Shown here in pieces: positions 21,638 to 31,906 of a DNA stretch of 64,000 nucleotides (positions are counted from its first letter, which is position 1; each line of letters begins with the position of its first letter). A model generated the notes under the pieces. It searched no databases, was not told where the DNA came from, and saw only the letters and a program-made list of their open reading frames with translations. This DNA comes from Gammaproteobacteria bacterium. Lineage in GTDB: Bacteria > Pseudomonadota > Gammaproteobacteria > GCA-001735895. The translations under genes were made by a program, and so were the position numbers. The stretch is from positions 61,595 through 125,594 of the forward strand of contig JAHEKJ010000001.1 of assembly GCA_024638385.1 (NCBI GenBank), read 5' to 3'.

Positions 21638-21655
21638 TGGGAATAGAATCCCAAA
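21638..21655. promoter_or_regulatory. Candidate operator copy 2, abutting the ribosome binding site
   Basis: TGGGAATAGAATCCCAAA, 17/18 identical to 21556-21573, directly before GGAGAGACAATG. Confidence 0.55.
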
Positions 21656-21664
21656 GGAGAGACA

Positions 21665-23077
21665 ATGCCAGTATTCAGCAAGAGCAGAATTGCCACCGCC
21701 GTGATCCTTTTTAGCGCCATTGCCCTGACCGCCGGATGCGGCGGCTCGTCGGACGACGACGATTCGACCGAAACCTCGGTCGTCAGCCGCGGCGTGATTA
21801 CCGGGTTCGGCAGCGTCTACGTCAACGGCCGGCGCTACGCGACCGACGCCGCGAGTTTTCGCGTCGACGACACCGTCGGCAGTGAGACCGACCTGCGCGT
21901 CGGCATGATCGCGACGGTGCGCGGCTACTCGGATGACGGCGGGCGCTCGTGGCGCGCGCGGCGGGTCAGCTACGATAACGAACTCAAGGGCCCGGTCAGC
22001 AGCATCACGCCCGACCTGGCCGACCCGACGCGCAAGACCCTGATCGTGCTGGGGCAAAGGGTGCTAATCAATAGCAAGACCCGATTCGACGACGACCACG
22101 ACCTTACTTTCGACAGTCTCGCGGTCGGCGACGTGCTCGAGATAGACGGTTACCATGGCCCCGACGGATTGGTCGCGACCTACGTCGAGAAACAGGAAGA
22201 TGATTCCGAGTTCGAGATCAAGGGCCGCATTGAGAAACTCATCGGGGACCGGTTCGAAATTCGCGGCTTGCCGGTCGTGTTCGACTCGACGACGGATCTC
22301 GACGGCATCAAGGCGGTTGTCGAGGGGCTCTACGTCGAGGTCGAGGGCCGTCTCGATTCGCTCGGCACGACGCTGCTCGCGCAATCGATCGAGCGTGAAG
22401 ACGACGACTTCGACGATGCCGACGAACTCGAGATCGAGGGCATGATCATGGAATTCGATAGGTCGACGAAAATCTTCAAGATTGGCGAGCAGCGCGTCGA
22501 CGCCGCCACCGCCGAGCTGATGCCGGCGTCGCTGGAGCTTGCCGACGGCCTGATCGTAGAGGTCGAGGGTCATCTCGTCGGCGGTGTGCTGATCGCCGAG
22601 GAGGTCAAGCAGCGCGGCAAGAAGATCGAGATCGACGCGCCGCTGGCGGCGGTCGGCGACGATACCGTCACCTTCACCTTCAACGGGATCGATATCGTCG
22701 CCCGCGTCGGCGCCGGCACCGAGCTCGAGGACGATACCGGCAACCCGGTATTCTCGCTGGCGGATTTCGCGCCCGGCGACTTCGTCGAATTCGAGGCCTT
22801 CGCCGACGGTTCGGGCGTACTCAACGCGGTCGAAATCGAGCGCGAGGCGCCGGACGAGATTGCGATCGAGGCGCCGGTCGAGGCCTTAGATCGCGATAAT
22901 CGGGCGGTGACCCTGCTCGGTGTCGAATTCGACCTGTCGGCGGCCCGGTTCGAGAATGCCGCCGATGTCGAAATCTCGGCCGGGGCTTTTTTCGACGCGC
23001 TCGACATCGGCGTGTTCATCGAAATCGAGGATGCCGATCGCAACGGCGTTTTCGACAAGGCCGAACTCGAGGACTAA
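21665..23077 (+). CDS. DUF5666 domain lipoprotein
   Basis: 470 aa; lipobox LTAGC; SRGVITGFGSVYVNGRRY and repeated VEVEG...L.A..IE units; very acidic. Confidence 0.75.
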   Translation: MPVFSKSRIATAVILFSAIALTAGCGGSSDDDDSTETSVVSRGVITGFGSVYVNGRRYATDAASFRVDDTVGSETDLRVGMIATVRGYSDDGGRSWRARRVSYDNELKGPVSSITPDLADPTRKTLIVLGQRVLINSKTRFDDDHDLTFDSLAVGDVLEIDGYHGPDGLVATYVEKQEDDSEFEIKGRIEKLIGDRFEIRGLPVVFDSTTDLDGIKAVVEGLYVEVEGRLDSLGTTLLAQSIEREDDDFDDADELEIEGMIMEFDRSTKIFKIGEQRVDAATAELMPASLELADGLIVEVEGHLVGGVLIAEEVKQRGKKIEIDAPLAAVGDDTVTFTFNGIDIVARVGAGTELEDDTGNPVFSLADFAPGDFVEFEAFADGSGVLNAVEIEREAPDEIAIEAPVEALDRDNRAVTLLGVEFDLSAARFENAADVEISAGAFFDALDIGVFIEIEDADRNGVFDKAELED

Positions 23078-23129
23078 CCCTGACACGAACCCGCGGCGCA
23101 TCGGGCCGCGGGTTCGAAAACGGAGATTT

Positions 23130-23930
23130 ATGCAGCAAACGCTTCGTCAAAGCCTGCGCAAGATACTGATGGCGCTGATCCGCACGCTGCTGCGTAACGG
23201 CATGTCCTACGGCGAGTTCGACCAGATCGCGCGCAAGTCCTTCGTCGACGTCGCGTTTCGCGACCTCAAGCCGGCGCGCAAGAAGCAGACCGTGTCCAAC
23301 GTCGCGATCCTGACCGGGCTCAACCGCAAGGAAGTCAAGAAACTGCACGAGCTTGATGCCGGTCAGGACGACGGCAAGAGCCAGCAATACAATCGGGCCG
23401 TGAGGGTCATCGGCGGCTGGCTAAACGATCCGCGGTTCCTGCGCAAGGACGGCAATCCGCGCGATCTCGATTACGAGGGCGAGGATTCCTTCGGCGAGCT
23501 GGTGCGCCGGTACAGCGGCGACATGCCGGTAGCGGCAATGCAGAAGGTGCTGGCCAGTTCGGGCAATATCAGTTTCATCGACGGCAACAAGGTTCGCCTG
23601 CTGAGCCATGCCTACCTGCCGGCCGACGACCCCGACGAAAAAATCGCGATCCTCGGCAACGATACCGGCCAGCTGATCGAGACCATCGAATTCAACCTGA
23701 CCGCGGCCGAGGAAGACCTGCGCTTTCAGCGCAAGGCGTCCAACCCGCAGATCGACCCCGACGCGGTCCCCGAAATCAAGCGGTTTTTACGGCGCAAGGG
23801 GCAGGCCTTCCTCGAAGAGGTCGACCTGTACCTGAGCCAGCACGAATCGCGCGACGACTCCGGCGTCGACGTCAGCGTCAGCGTCTTCTATCACGAGTCG
23901 GACGACACAGACCAGGAACCACAGGAATGA
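23130..23930 (+). CDS. DUF6502 family protein, putative HTH protein
   Basis: 266 aa; MQQTLRQSLRKILMALIRTLLRNGMSYGEFDQIARKSFVDVAFRDL...QTVSNVAILTGLNRKEVKKL; N-terminus looks winged-helix-like. Confidence 0.65.
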   Translation: MQQTLRQSLRKILMALIRTLLRNGMSYGEFDQIARKSFVDVAFRDLKPARKKQTVSNVAILTGLNRKEVKKLHELDAGQDDGKSQQYNRAVRVIGGWLNDPRFLRKDGNPRDLDYEGEDSFGELVRRYSGDMPVAAMQKVLASSGNISFIDGNKVRLLSHAYLPADDPDEKIAILGNDTGQLIETIEFNLTAAEEDLRFQRKASNPQIDPDAVPEIKRFLRRKGQAFLEEVDLYLSQHESRDDSGVDVSVSVFYHESDDTDQEPQE

Positions 23931-25440
23931 AACACCAGCGAAGGAATCCGATCAGGATATCGACCACCCTCGGCGCGGCGCTGCTCGCCAGCACGCTGCT
24001 GAGCTCCTGCGGCAGCGGCGGCAGCGCCGCGGTCGCGATCATCAACGCCGGCATCGGCGGCACCGGCATCGTCTTCGGTACGATCACCGGTTTCGGCAGC
24101 GTCTGGGTCAACGGACGGCGCTTCGAGATCGACGGCAGCGAAATCATCGTCGACGGCGAATTGAAGACTCAGGACGAACTCAAAATCGGCATGGTCGTCC
24201 GGCTCGACGTCGACACCGAAAACGGGATGTTCGGCGGCACCGCGGCCAGGGTCGTGTTTGACGACGCGATCCAGGGCCCGCTCAACGGTGCACCGATCCC
24301 GGTCGTCGGCTCGGGCGGCAGCGCCAAGCGGTTCAAGATCCTAGAGCAGTACGTCACTATCGACGCGAACCGGACGCTCTTTAACGGCACCGACTTCGGC
24401 TTCGCAACGATCGCCGATGACGATGTCGTCGAGGTCAGCGGCTTTCGCACCGCGCCTGACGAAATCGTCGCAACCTACGTCCGCAAGGTCGACCTCCCGC
24501 CGACGGCCTCAATCGAGGTCGAATTTCGCGGAACGATCCAGTCCTTGATGGTCGACAATTTCAAAATTAATGGCGTGACTGTCAATTTAGATACCGTGAT
24601 AGAAATCGACGTCGACGGCGGACAGCTCGAGGAGGGGATGTTGGTCGAGGTCGAGGGCTTCTTCGTGTCAGATACTGAGGTGGACGCGCTCAAGATCGAG
24701 GCGGAAGACGAAGACTTCGGCGAAGCCGTCGACGAGATCAGCCTGCAGGGTATCGTCTCGGGGTACAGCCCCACCGGCGCCGGGTTGAACGAACCATTCT
24801 TCATCAATGGCCAGCTGGTCGACGCGAGCGGGGCCGAGCGCGAACCGGAGAACATCGAAAGCCTGATGCAGAACGGCCTCGAAGTCGAGGTCGAGGGCGA
24901 AATCGTCAATGGAATCCTGATCGCCGAGGAACTCGAGTTGCGCGACGGCGATACCGAGGTGCGCGCGACCGTGTTCAGCAAGGACCCGAGCGGCAGCTTC
25001 GTCGTCGAGTTTCCCGTCGGCAAGCTCACGATCACCACCAACGGGATCACGGTGTTCGAGGACGAATCGGAAACGCCGATACCAGGCTACTCGTTTCAGG
25101 ACCTCGCCATCGGTCACTTCGTCGAGGTCGAGGGAGTCGAAGTCGAGGGAGTCGGGAGCAAAGATACTTTGAGTGCACAAGTCGTCAAGCGTCGCAAGCC
25201 GAACGATCTCAAGCTGCAGGGCGTGGTCGATGAGATCGATTCAACGGCTTTATCGATCACGATTCTCGACCTTACCTACCCGATGGATTCAGATGCGATA
25301 TACGAAGAGAACCCGACGATGACGGCTACCGAGTTTTTCGATCCGGGATACCTGATGGTCGGCGATATTGTCGAGCTGGAGGACAACCATTCCGAGAGTG
25401 ATCCCGCCGACGGCTTCGCCGACGCGGCTGAGACCGACGA

Positions 25441-25444
<4 letters not shown>
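23927..25444 (+). CDS. DUF5666 domain lipoprotein, paralog of 21665..23077
   Basis: 505 aa; lipobox LLSSC; GTITGFGSVWVNGRRF matches the first paralog; repeated VEVEG units. Confidence 0.75.
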
Positions 25445-26604
<1,160 letters not shown>

Positions 26605-26647
26605 CGAGCGATAGTATCATAGCGCCTGATCCCCGGGATGACGCCTC

Positions 26648-27394
26648 ATGCAGCTCCAACAGCTTTGCGAATTTTGTCACGATTTTCTGAAGGTCGACGA
26701 CTTCGACGACTATTGCCCCAACGGCCTGCAGGTCGAGGCCAGCGACCGGGTCGAGCGCATCGTCTGCGGCGTGACCGCGAGCCAGGCGCTGATCGACGCC
26801 GCCGCCGCGGCCGGCGCCGACACGCTGCTGGTACACCATGGTTACTTCTGGCGCGGCGAGGCGCAGCCGATCGTCGGCATGAAGGGGCGTCGCATCCGCA
26901 GCCTGATCGAACACCGGATCAATCTGCTCGCGTTCCATCTGCCGCTCGATGCGCATCCCGAGGTCGGGAACAACGTGCAGCTGGCGAAGCGCATGGGCTG
27001 GAGCGTGGACGACAGATTCGGCGAGCAGGGCCTGGTCCTGGGCGGCGCCGTCGCCGGCGAGCAGTCACTCGACGAACTGCGCCAGGACCTGGCGACCAGG
27101 CTCGACGCGCAACCGCTGGCGATTGCCGGCGGCGATCACCCGATCCAACGTGTCGCCTGGTGCACCGGCGCCGCGCAGGGCTTCATCGACGCCGCCGCCG
27201 CGCGCGGTTTCGACGCCTTCGTCAGCGGCGAAATCTCGGAACCGACATTTCACTGTGCGCGCGAGCTGGGAGTCCACTATCTCGCCGCCGGCCATCACGC
27301 GACCGAGCGCTACGGCGTGCAGGCGCTGGCCGCGCTGATCGGCGAACGATTCGGCGTCGAGCAACAGTTCATCGACATCCCGAACCCGGTCTGA
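26648..27394 (+). CDS. Nif3-like dinuclear metal center protein
   Basis: 248 aa; FDDYCPNGLQVEASDRVERIVCGVTASQALIDAA; LLVHHGYFW. Confidence 0.93.
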   Translation: MQLQQLCEFCHDFLKVDDFDDYCPNGLQVEASDRVERIVCGVTASQALIDAAAAAGADTLLVHHGYFWRGEAQPIVGMKGRRIRSLIEHRINLLAFHLPLDAHPEVGNNVQLAKRMGWSVDDRFGEQGLVLGGAVAGEQSLDELRQDLATRLDAQPLAIAGGDHPIQRVAWCTGAAQGFIDAAAARGFDAFVSGEISEPTFHCARELGVHYLAAGHHATERYGVQALAALIGERFGVEQQFIDIPNPV

Positions 27395-27552
27395 GAAAAT
27401 AATTTCGAAAAGCACGGCAAATGCTTGATTCGAGCGCCTTGTCCCCTCGACGAAAAATTCAAATTAGGCTATGCTAGCGACCGTTTTTTTGCCCCGGCGA
27501 CATGCTGTTCCCGGTCGCGGGGGTCCTGTCTTTCATTCGGGGAAGAATTTGC

Positions 27553-28131
27553 ATGTCAGCAAACGAGATCGACAATAATCGCAGGCGATTCCTGACTGCG
27601 GGTACGGTAGTCGTCGGCGCGGTGGGTACGGTCGTCGCGGCGATACCCTTCGTGTTGAGCTGGATGCCGAGCGCGCGGGCGCGTTCGGCCGGCGCGCCGG
27701 TCGAGGCCAACATCGGCAAGCTGCAGCCTGGCCAGCAGATCATCGTCAAGTGGCGCGGCAAGCCGGTCTGGGTCGTGCGCCGCGACGACCGGGCGCTCGA
27801 AACCCTGCCCAGGGTCGTCGACGAACTACGCGACCCCGATTCGCAGGACAGCATCCAGCCGGAGTATGCGCAGAACGAATATCGCTCGCGCAAACCGGAA
27901 TTTCTGATCATCGAGGGCATTTGCACCCACCTCGGTTGCTCGCCGACTTACCGGCCGGAAATCACGTCGGATTTCCAGGGTGGTTTTTTCTGCCCCTGTC
28001 ATGGCTCCAAATTCGATTTTGCCGGGCGGGTCTACGCCGGCCTGCCGGCGCCGACCAACCTGGTCGTGCCGCCGCATTACTTCAAGAGCGACGACGTGAT
28101 TTTGATTGGTGAGGATGGGCCGACGGCATGA
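27553..28131 (+). CDS. petA: Ubiquinol-cytochrome c reductase iron-sulfur subunit
   Basis: CTHLGCSP and CPCHGSKFD Rieske motifs; start at ATG 27553. Confidence 0.96.
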   Translation: MSANEIDNNRRRFLTAGTVVVGAVGTVVAAIPFVLSWMPSARARSAGAPVEANIGKLQPGQQIIVKWRGKPVWVVRRDDRALETLPRVVDELRDPDSQDSIQPEYAQNEYRSRKPEFLIIEGICTHLGCSPTYRPEITSDFQGGFFCPCHGSKFDFAGRVYAGLPAPTNLVVPPHYFKSDDVILIGEDGPTA

Positions 28132-29354
28132 ACGAGCAACCGGACAAGCAGGGTTTCATGGCCTGGATCGACGCGCGCTTCCCGCTGACCAAGATGTGGG
28201 ACGAGCACCTGGCGAAGTACTATGCGCCGAAAAATTTCAATTTCTGGTATTTCTTCGGCTCGCTGGCGCTGCTGGTGCTCGTGCTCCAGATCGTCACCGG
28301 CATTTTCCTGACGATGCATTACAAGCCCGATGGCGAACTCGCCTTCAAGTCGGTCGAGTACATCATGCGCGATGTCGACTGGGGCTGGCTGATCCGCTAC
28401 CTGCACTCGACCGGCTCGTCGGCATTCTTCATCGTCGTCTACCTGCACATGTTCCGCGGCCTGATGTACGGCTCCTATCAGAAGCCGCGCGAATTGATCT
28501 GGATCTTCGGCATGTTCATCTTTCTCGCGCTGATGGCGGAAGCCTTCATGGGCTACCTGTTGCCGTGGGGACAGATGTCGTTCTGGGGCGCGCAGGTCAT
28601 CATCTCGCTGTTCGGCGCGATCCCGTGGGTCGGTGATGACCTGACGATCTGGATCCGAGGCGACTTCGTCATTTCCGATGCGACGCTGAACCGCTTCTTC
28701 GCGCTGCACGTCATCGCGGTGCCGCTGGTGTTGCTGCTGCTCGTCGTGATGCACATCCTGGCGCTGCACGAGGTCGGTTCGAACAACCCCGACGGCATCG
28801 AAATCAAGAAGAATAAGGACGAGAACGGCGTGCCGCTCGACGGCATCCCGTTTCATCCCTACTACTCGGTCAAGGACCTGGTCGGCGTCGTCGTGTTCCT
28901 GATTCTCTTCAGTATGGTCGTATTCTTCGCGCCCGAGATGGGCGGGTATTTCCTCGAGAAGCCCAACTTCGTGCCGGCCGACCCGTTCAAGACGCCGGAA
29001 CACATCGCGCCGGTCTGGTACTTCACGCCTTACTATGCCATCCTGCGCGCGGTTCCCGACAAGCTCCTCGGTGTCATCGCGATGTTCGCCGCGATCGGCG
29101 TGCTGTTCCTGATGCCGTGGATCGATCGCGGCAAGGTGCGTTCGATCCGCTATCGCTCGGCGACATTCAAGTGGCTACTGGCGATGCTGGTCGTCAGTTT
29201 CATCGGCCTCGGTTACCTCGGCGCGCTGCCGCCGACACCGACGCGGACCATGTTCGCGCAGATATTCAGCATCGGCTACTTCGGCTATTTCGTCGGCCTG
29301 TGGTGGATCAGCAAGAACGAGGTCACCAAGCCGGTTCCAGCGAGGGTAAGGTGA
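28128..29354 (+). CDS. petB: Cytochrome b subunit of the bc1 complex
   Basis: 408 aa; [19 protein letters not shown]; multi-TM. Confidence 0.96.
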   Translation: MNEQPDKQGFMAWIDARFPLTKMWDEHLAKYYAPKNFNFWYFFGSLALLVLVLQIVTGIFLTMHYKPDGELAFKSVEYIMRDVDWGWLIRYLHSTGSSAFFIVVYLHMFRGLMYGSYQKPRELIWIFGMFIFLALMAEAFMGYLLPWGQMSFWGAQVIISLFGAIPWVGDDLTIWIRGDFVISDATLNRFFALHVIAVPLVLLLLVVMHILALHEVGSNNPDGIEIKKNKDENGVPLDGIPFHPYYSVKDLVGVVVFLILFSMVVFFAPEMGGYFLEKPNFVPADPFKTPEHIAPVWYFTPYYAILRAVPDKLLGVIAMFAAIGVLFLMPWIDRGKVRSIRYRSATFKWLLAMLVVSFIGLGYLGALPPTPTRTMFAQIFSIGYFGYFVGLWWISKNEVTKPVPARVR

Positions 29355-30121
29355 TGAAGCGCACGTTGATTCTTTTGCTGGGCCTGATGGCGCCGGCTCT
29401 CGGCTTCGCGGCGGGTGACGCTCATACCTATCCCGACGACGAAATCGAGATCGACTGGGAGGACAAGGCGGCAATGCAGCGCGGCGCGCGGACTTTCGTC
29501 AACTATTGTCTGAGTTGCCACTCGGCCGCTTACTCGCGCTTCAACCGCGTCGGCAAGGACCTCGGCATCCCGGACGACCTGGTGCGCGAGTACCTGATCT
29601 TCACGACCGACATCAATGGCGACAAGACCAAGATCGGCGAGTTGATGGAAACGACGATGACCCCGGAATATGCCGAGGAAGCCTTCGGCCTGGTACCGCC
29701 GGACCTGACGCTGATCGCGCGTTCGCGCGGCGTCGACTGGCTGTACAACTACCTGCGCGGATTTTACGTCGACCCGAGCCGCGAAGGCATCGGCGTCAAC
29801 AACGGCGTCTTCGCCAACGTCGGCATGCCGCACGTGCTGATCGAGCTGCAGGGACTGCAGGCGCCGAAGTATCGCATCGTCAAGGATGCCGACGGCAACG
29901 AAACCGAAGTGCTTTCCGGTTTCGAGATCATCGAGCCGGGATCGATGAGCAAGTCCGAGTACGATCAAACGATCCACGACCTGGTCGCGTTTCTCGACTA
30001 TCTGGCCGAGCCCTACAAGCAAACGCGCGAGAATGTGGGTGTCGGCGTCATAATTTTTCTGCTCTTCTTCCTGGTCCTCGCCTATGCGCTCAAGCGGGAA
30101 TACTGGAAAGACGTGCACTAA
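29354..30121 (+). CDS. petC: Cytochrome c1
   Basis: CLSCHSAAYSR heme motif, C-terminal TM; start at ATG 29354 overlapping the petB stop. Confidence 0.95.
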   Translation: MKRTLILLLGLMAPALGFAAGDAHTYPDDEIEIDWEDKAAMQRGARTFVNYCLSCHSAAYSRFNRVGKDLGIPDDLVREYLIFTTDINGDKTKIGELMETTMTPEYAEEAFGLVPPDLTLIARSRGVDWLYNYLRGFYVDPSREGIGVNNGVFANVGMPHVLIELQGLQAPKYRIVKDADGNETEVLSGFEIIEPGSMSKSEYDQTIHDLVAFLDYLAEPYKQTRENVGVGVIIFLLFFLVLAYALKREYWKDVH

Positions 30122-30136
30122 CCCGATCGAGCGAAT

Positions 30137-30763
30137 ATGTCAGTAGTAGCGAATCGTCGTTCGGTGATGAGTTGTTTCTCGTCGCCGACCGATCCGGAAT
30201 GCCACCGGGCCCGGATCGTGCTCGCGGAAAAAGATATCACGGTCGAAATTCACGACGTCGACACCAACAACCTGCCCGAGGATTTGCTCGATCTGAATCC
30301 TTACGCGACCGTGCCGACGATGGTCGACCGCGATCTCGTGCTGTACAACGCGCGGGTGCTGATCGAGTATCTCGACGAGCGTTTTCCGCACCCGCCGCTG
30401 ATGCCGGTCGACCCGGTCTCGCGCGCCAAGGCGCGGCTGGCCCTGTTCCGCATCGAAAGCGACTGGTTCAGCCTGCTGCCCGATATCGAGCGCGGCACCG
30501 AGAAGAAGAAAACCCAGGCGAAGAAGGCGCTCGGCGAAAGCCTGGTCAATTCGTCCGAGGTGTTCGGCGCGATGCCGTACTTCCTGTCGGCCGAGTTCAG
30601 CCTGCTCGATTGCAGCATCGCGCCGATTCTGTGGCGCCTGCCGTACTACGGCATCGAGTTGCCGAAATCGGCCAGGCCGATCACGAACTACATGAAACGC
30701 GTGTTTTCACGCCCGTCGTTCCAGGCCAGCCTGTCCGAGCAGGAACGCGATATGGTGGCCTGA
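30137..30763 (+). CDS. sspA: Stringent starvation protein A
   Basis: 208 aa; GST-fold, MSCFSSPTDPECHRARIVLAEKDI. Confidence 0.95.
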   Translation: MSVVANRRSVMSCFSSPTDPECHRARIVLAEKDITVEIHDVDTNNLPEDLLDLNPYATVPTMVDRDLVLYNARVLIEYLDERFPHPPLMPVDPVSRAKARLALFRIESDWFSLLPDIERGTEKKKTQAKKALGESLVNSSEVFGAMPYFLSAEFSLLDCSIAPILWRLPYYGIELPKSARPITNYMKRVFSRPSFQASLSEQERDMVA

Positions 30764-30777
30764 TCGCGGTCGCGACC

Positions 30778-31155
30778 ATGACCTCGAGCAAACCCTACCT
30801 CGTCCGCGCGCTGTACGACTGGATCCTCGACAACGACGCGACGCCTTACATCCTGGTCGACACGACGCATGCGGGGGTACGGGTGCCGGCGGGCATCGCC
30901 AACGACGGCAAGGTGGTGCTCAACCTCGTTCCGCAAGCAGTCCAGAACCTCGATATCGACAACGATTTCATCGCCTTCTCGGCGCGTTTCGGCGGCGTCG
31001 CCGAGGACGTCTATTGTCCGATGGCTTCGCTGCTCGCGATCTACGCGCGCGAGAACGGCGAGGGCATGATGTTTCCCGCCGACGACGATAGCGGTGAGGC
31101 GAAGGACGACGAACCCGACAAGGCGAAAGGTCCGACGCTCAAGGTGATCAAATAA
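30778..31155 (+). CDS. sspB: ClpXP protease specificity-enhancing factor
   Basis: MTSSKPYLVRALYDWILDNDATPYILVDTTHAGVRVP...; C-terminal TLKVIK. Confidence 0.95.
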   Translation: MTSSKPYLVRALYDWILDNDATPYILVDTTHAGVRVPAGIANDGKVVLNLVPQAVQNLDIDNDFIAFSARFGGVAEDVYCPMASLLAIYARENGEGMMFPADDDSGEAKDDEPDKAKGPTLKVIK

Positions 31156-31243
31156 TCGCCGAATCGGAGCCCTGACCGCGTCAATAGGTAAAACTGCGGA
31201 AAAGCCGGGGGACTACGGACGAGAGCTCAGGAGTTGTCAGTAG

Positions 31244-31515
31244 GATGGCTGGCGGCAGATCGAGGGGGACGGAGCAAAATTTCCGCATCAGGCTCAATCG
31301 ATCGTCGATTTCAGCAGCGGAATTTTTGTCTGTCCCCGATCTTGCACGAGTGTCGGAGTCGTCGCCGGGCCATCCTTAATTGGAAAAACCCAAGATCCGC
31401 CGCTCGCCGGAGTCGCACCATCGGGGACAGACCAAAAATTGCATCCAGCTCTTTCGGCATTTGACGATCGAAAGGCAATTTTTGCTCTGTCCCCCTCGAT
31501 CTGCCGCGAGCCATC
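31244..31515. repeat. REP/BIME-like element of two nested hairpins with near-identical terminal inverted repeats
   Basis: Left GATGGCTGGCGGCAGATCGAGGGGGACGGAGCAAAATT vs right (revcomp) GATGGCTCGCGGCAGATCGAGGGGGACAGAGCAAAAATT; hairpins about 31265-31337 and 31423-31494 bounded by GGGGACRGA...TCTGTCCCC. Confidence 0.8.
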
Positions 31516-31521
31516 GCGCTA

Positions 31522-31902
31522 CTACTCCGCCCAGGCTTCCGCCTGAAATGCGTCCTTGATCCACATGATTTCGTCGGAGCCATCTGCCTGTCTTTGAATC
31601 AGCAACGCGTCGAAGCGCAGCGGCACCGCGGCGAGTTTGCGATTGGTGGCGAGGAAAAATTGCGCCGCCCGGATCAGCTTTTGCCGCTTCGACCGCGGCA
31701 GCGAGTGAGCCGCGCCGCCGAACGCGCGCGAGCCGCGATATTTGACCTCGACGAAACAGATTGCATCGCCGTCGCGCATGACCAGATCGATTTCGCCGAG
31801 TCGACAGTGGAAGTTTTGCGCCAGGCAACGCAAGCCCCGGCGCTCCAGATAAGCGCGGGCCTCGGTCTCGCGTGACAATCCCTTGTCGCGATTCGCCGAC
31901 AT
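31522..31902 (-). CDS. YraN (UPF0102) family endonuclease-like protein
   Basis: 126 aa; LGEIDLVMRDGDAICFVEVKYRGSRAFG. Confidence 0.92.
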   Translation of the reverse strand: MSANRDKGLSRETEARAYLERRGLRCLAQNFHCRLGEIDLVMRDGDAICFVEVKYRGSRAFGGAAHSLPRSKRQKLIRAAQFFLATNRKLAAVPLRFDALLIQRQADGSDEIMWIKDAFQAEAWAE

Positions 31903-31906
31903 CGGC

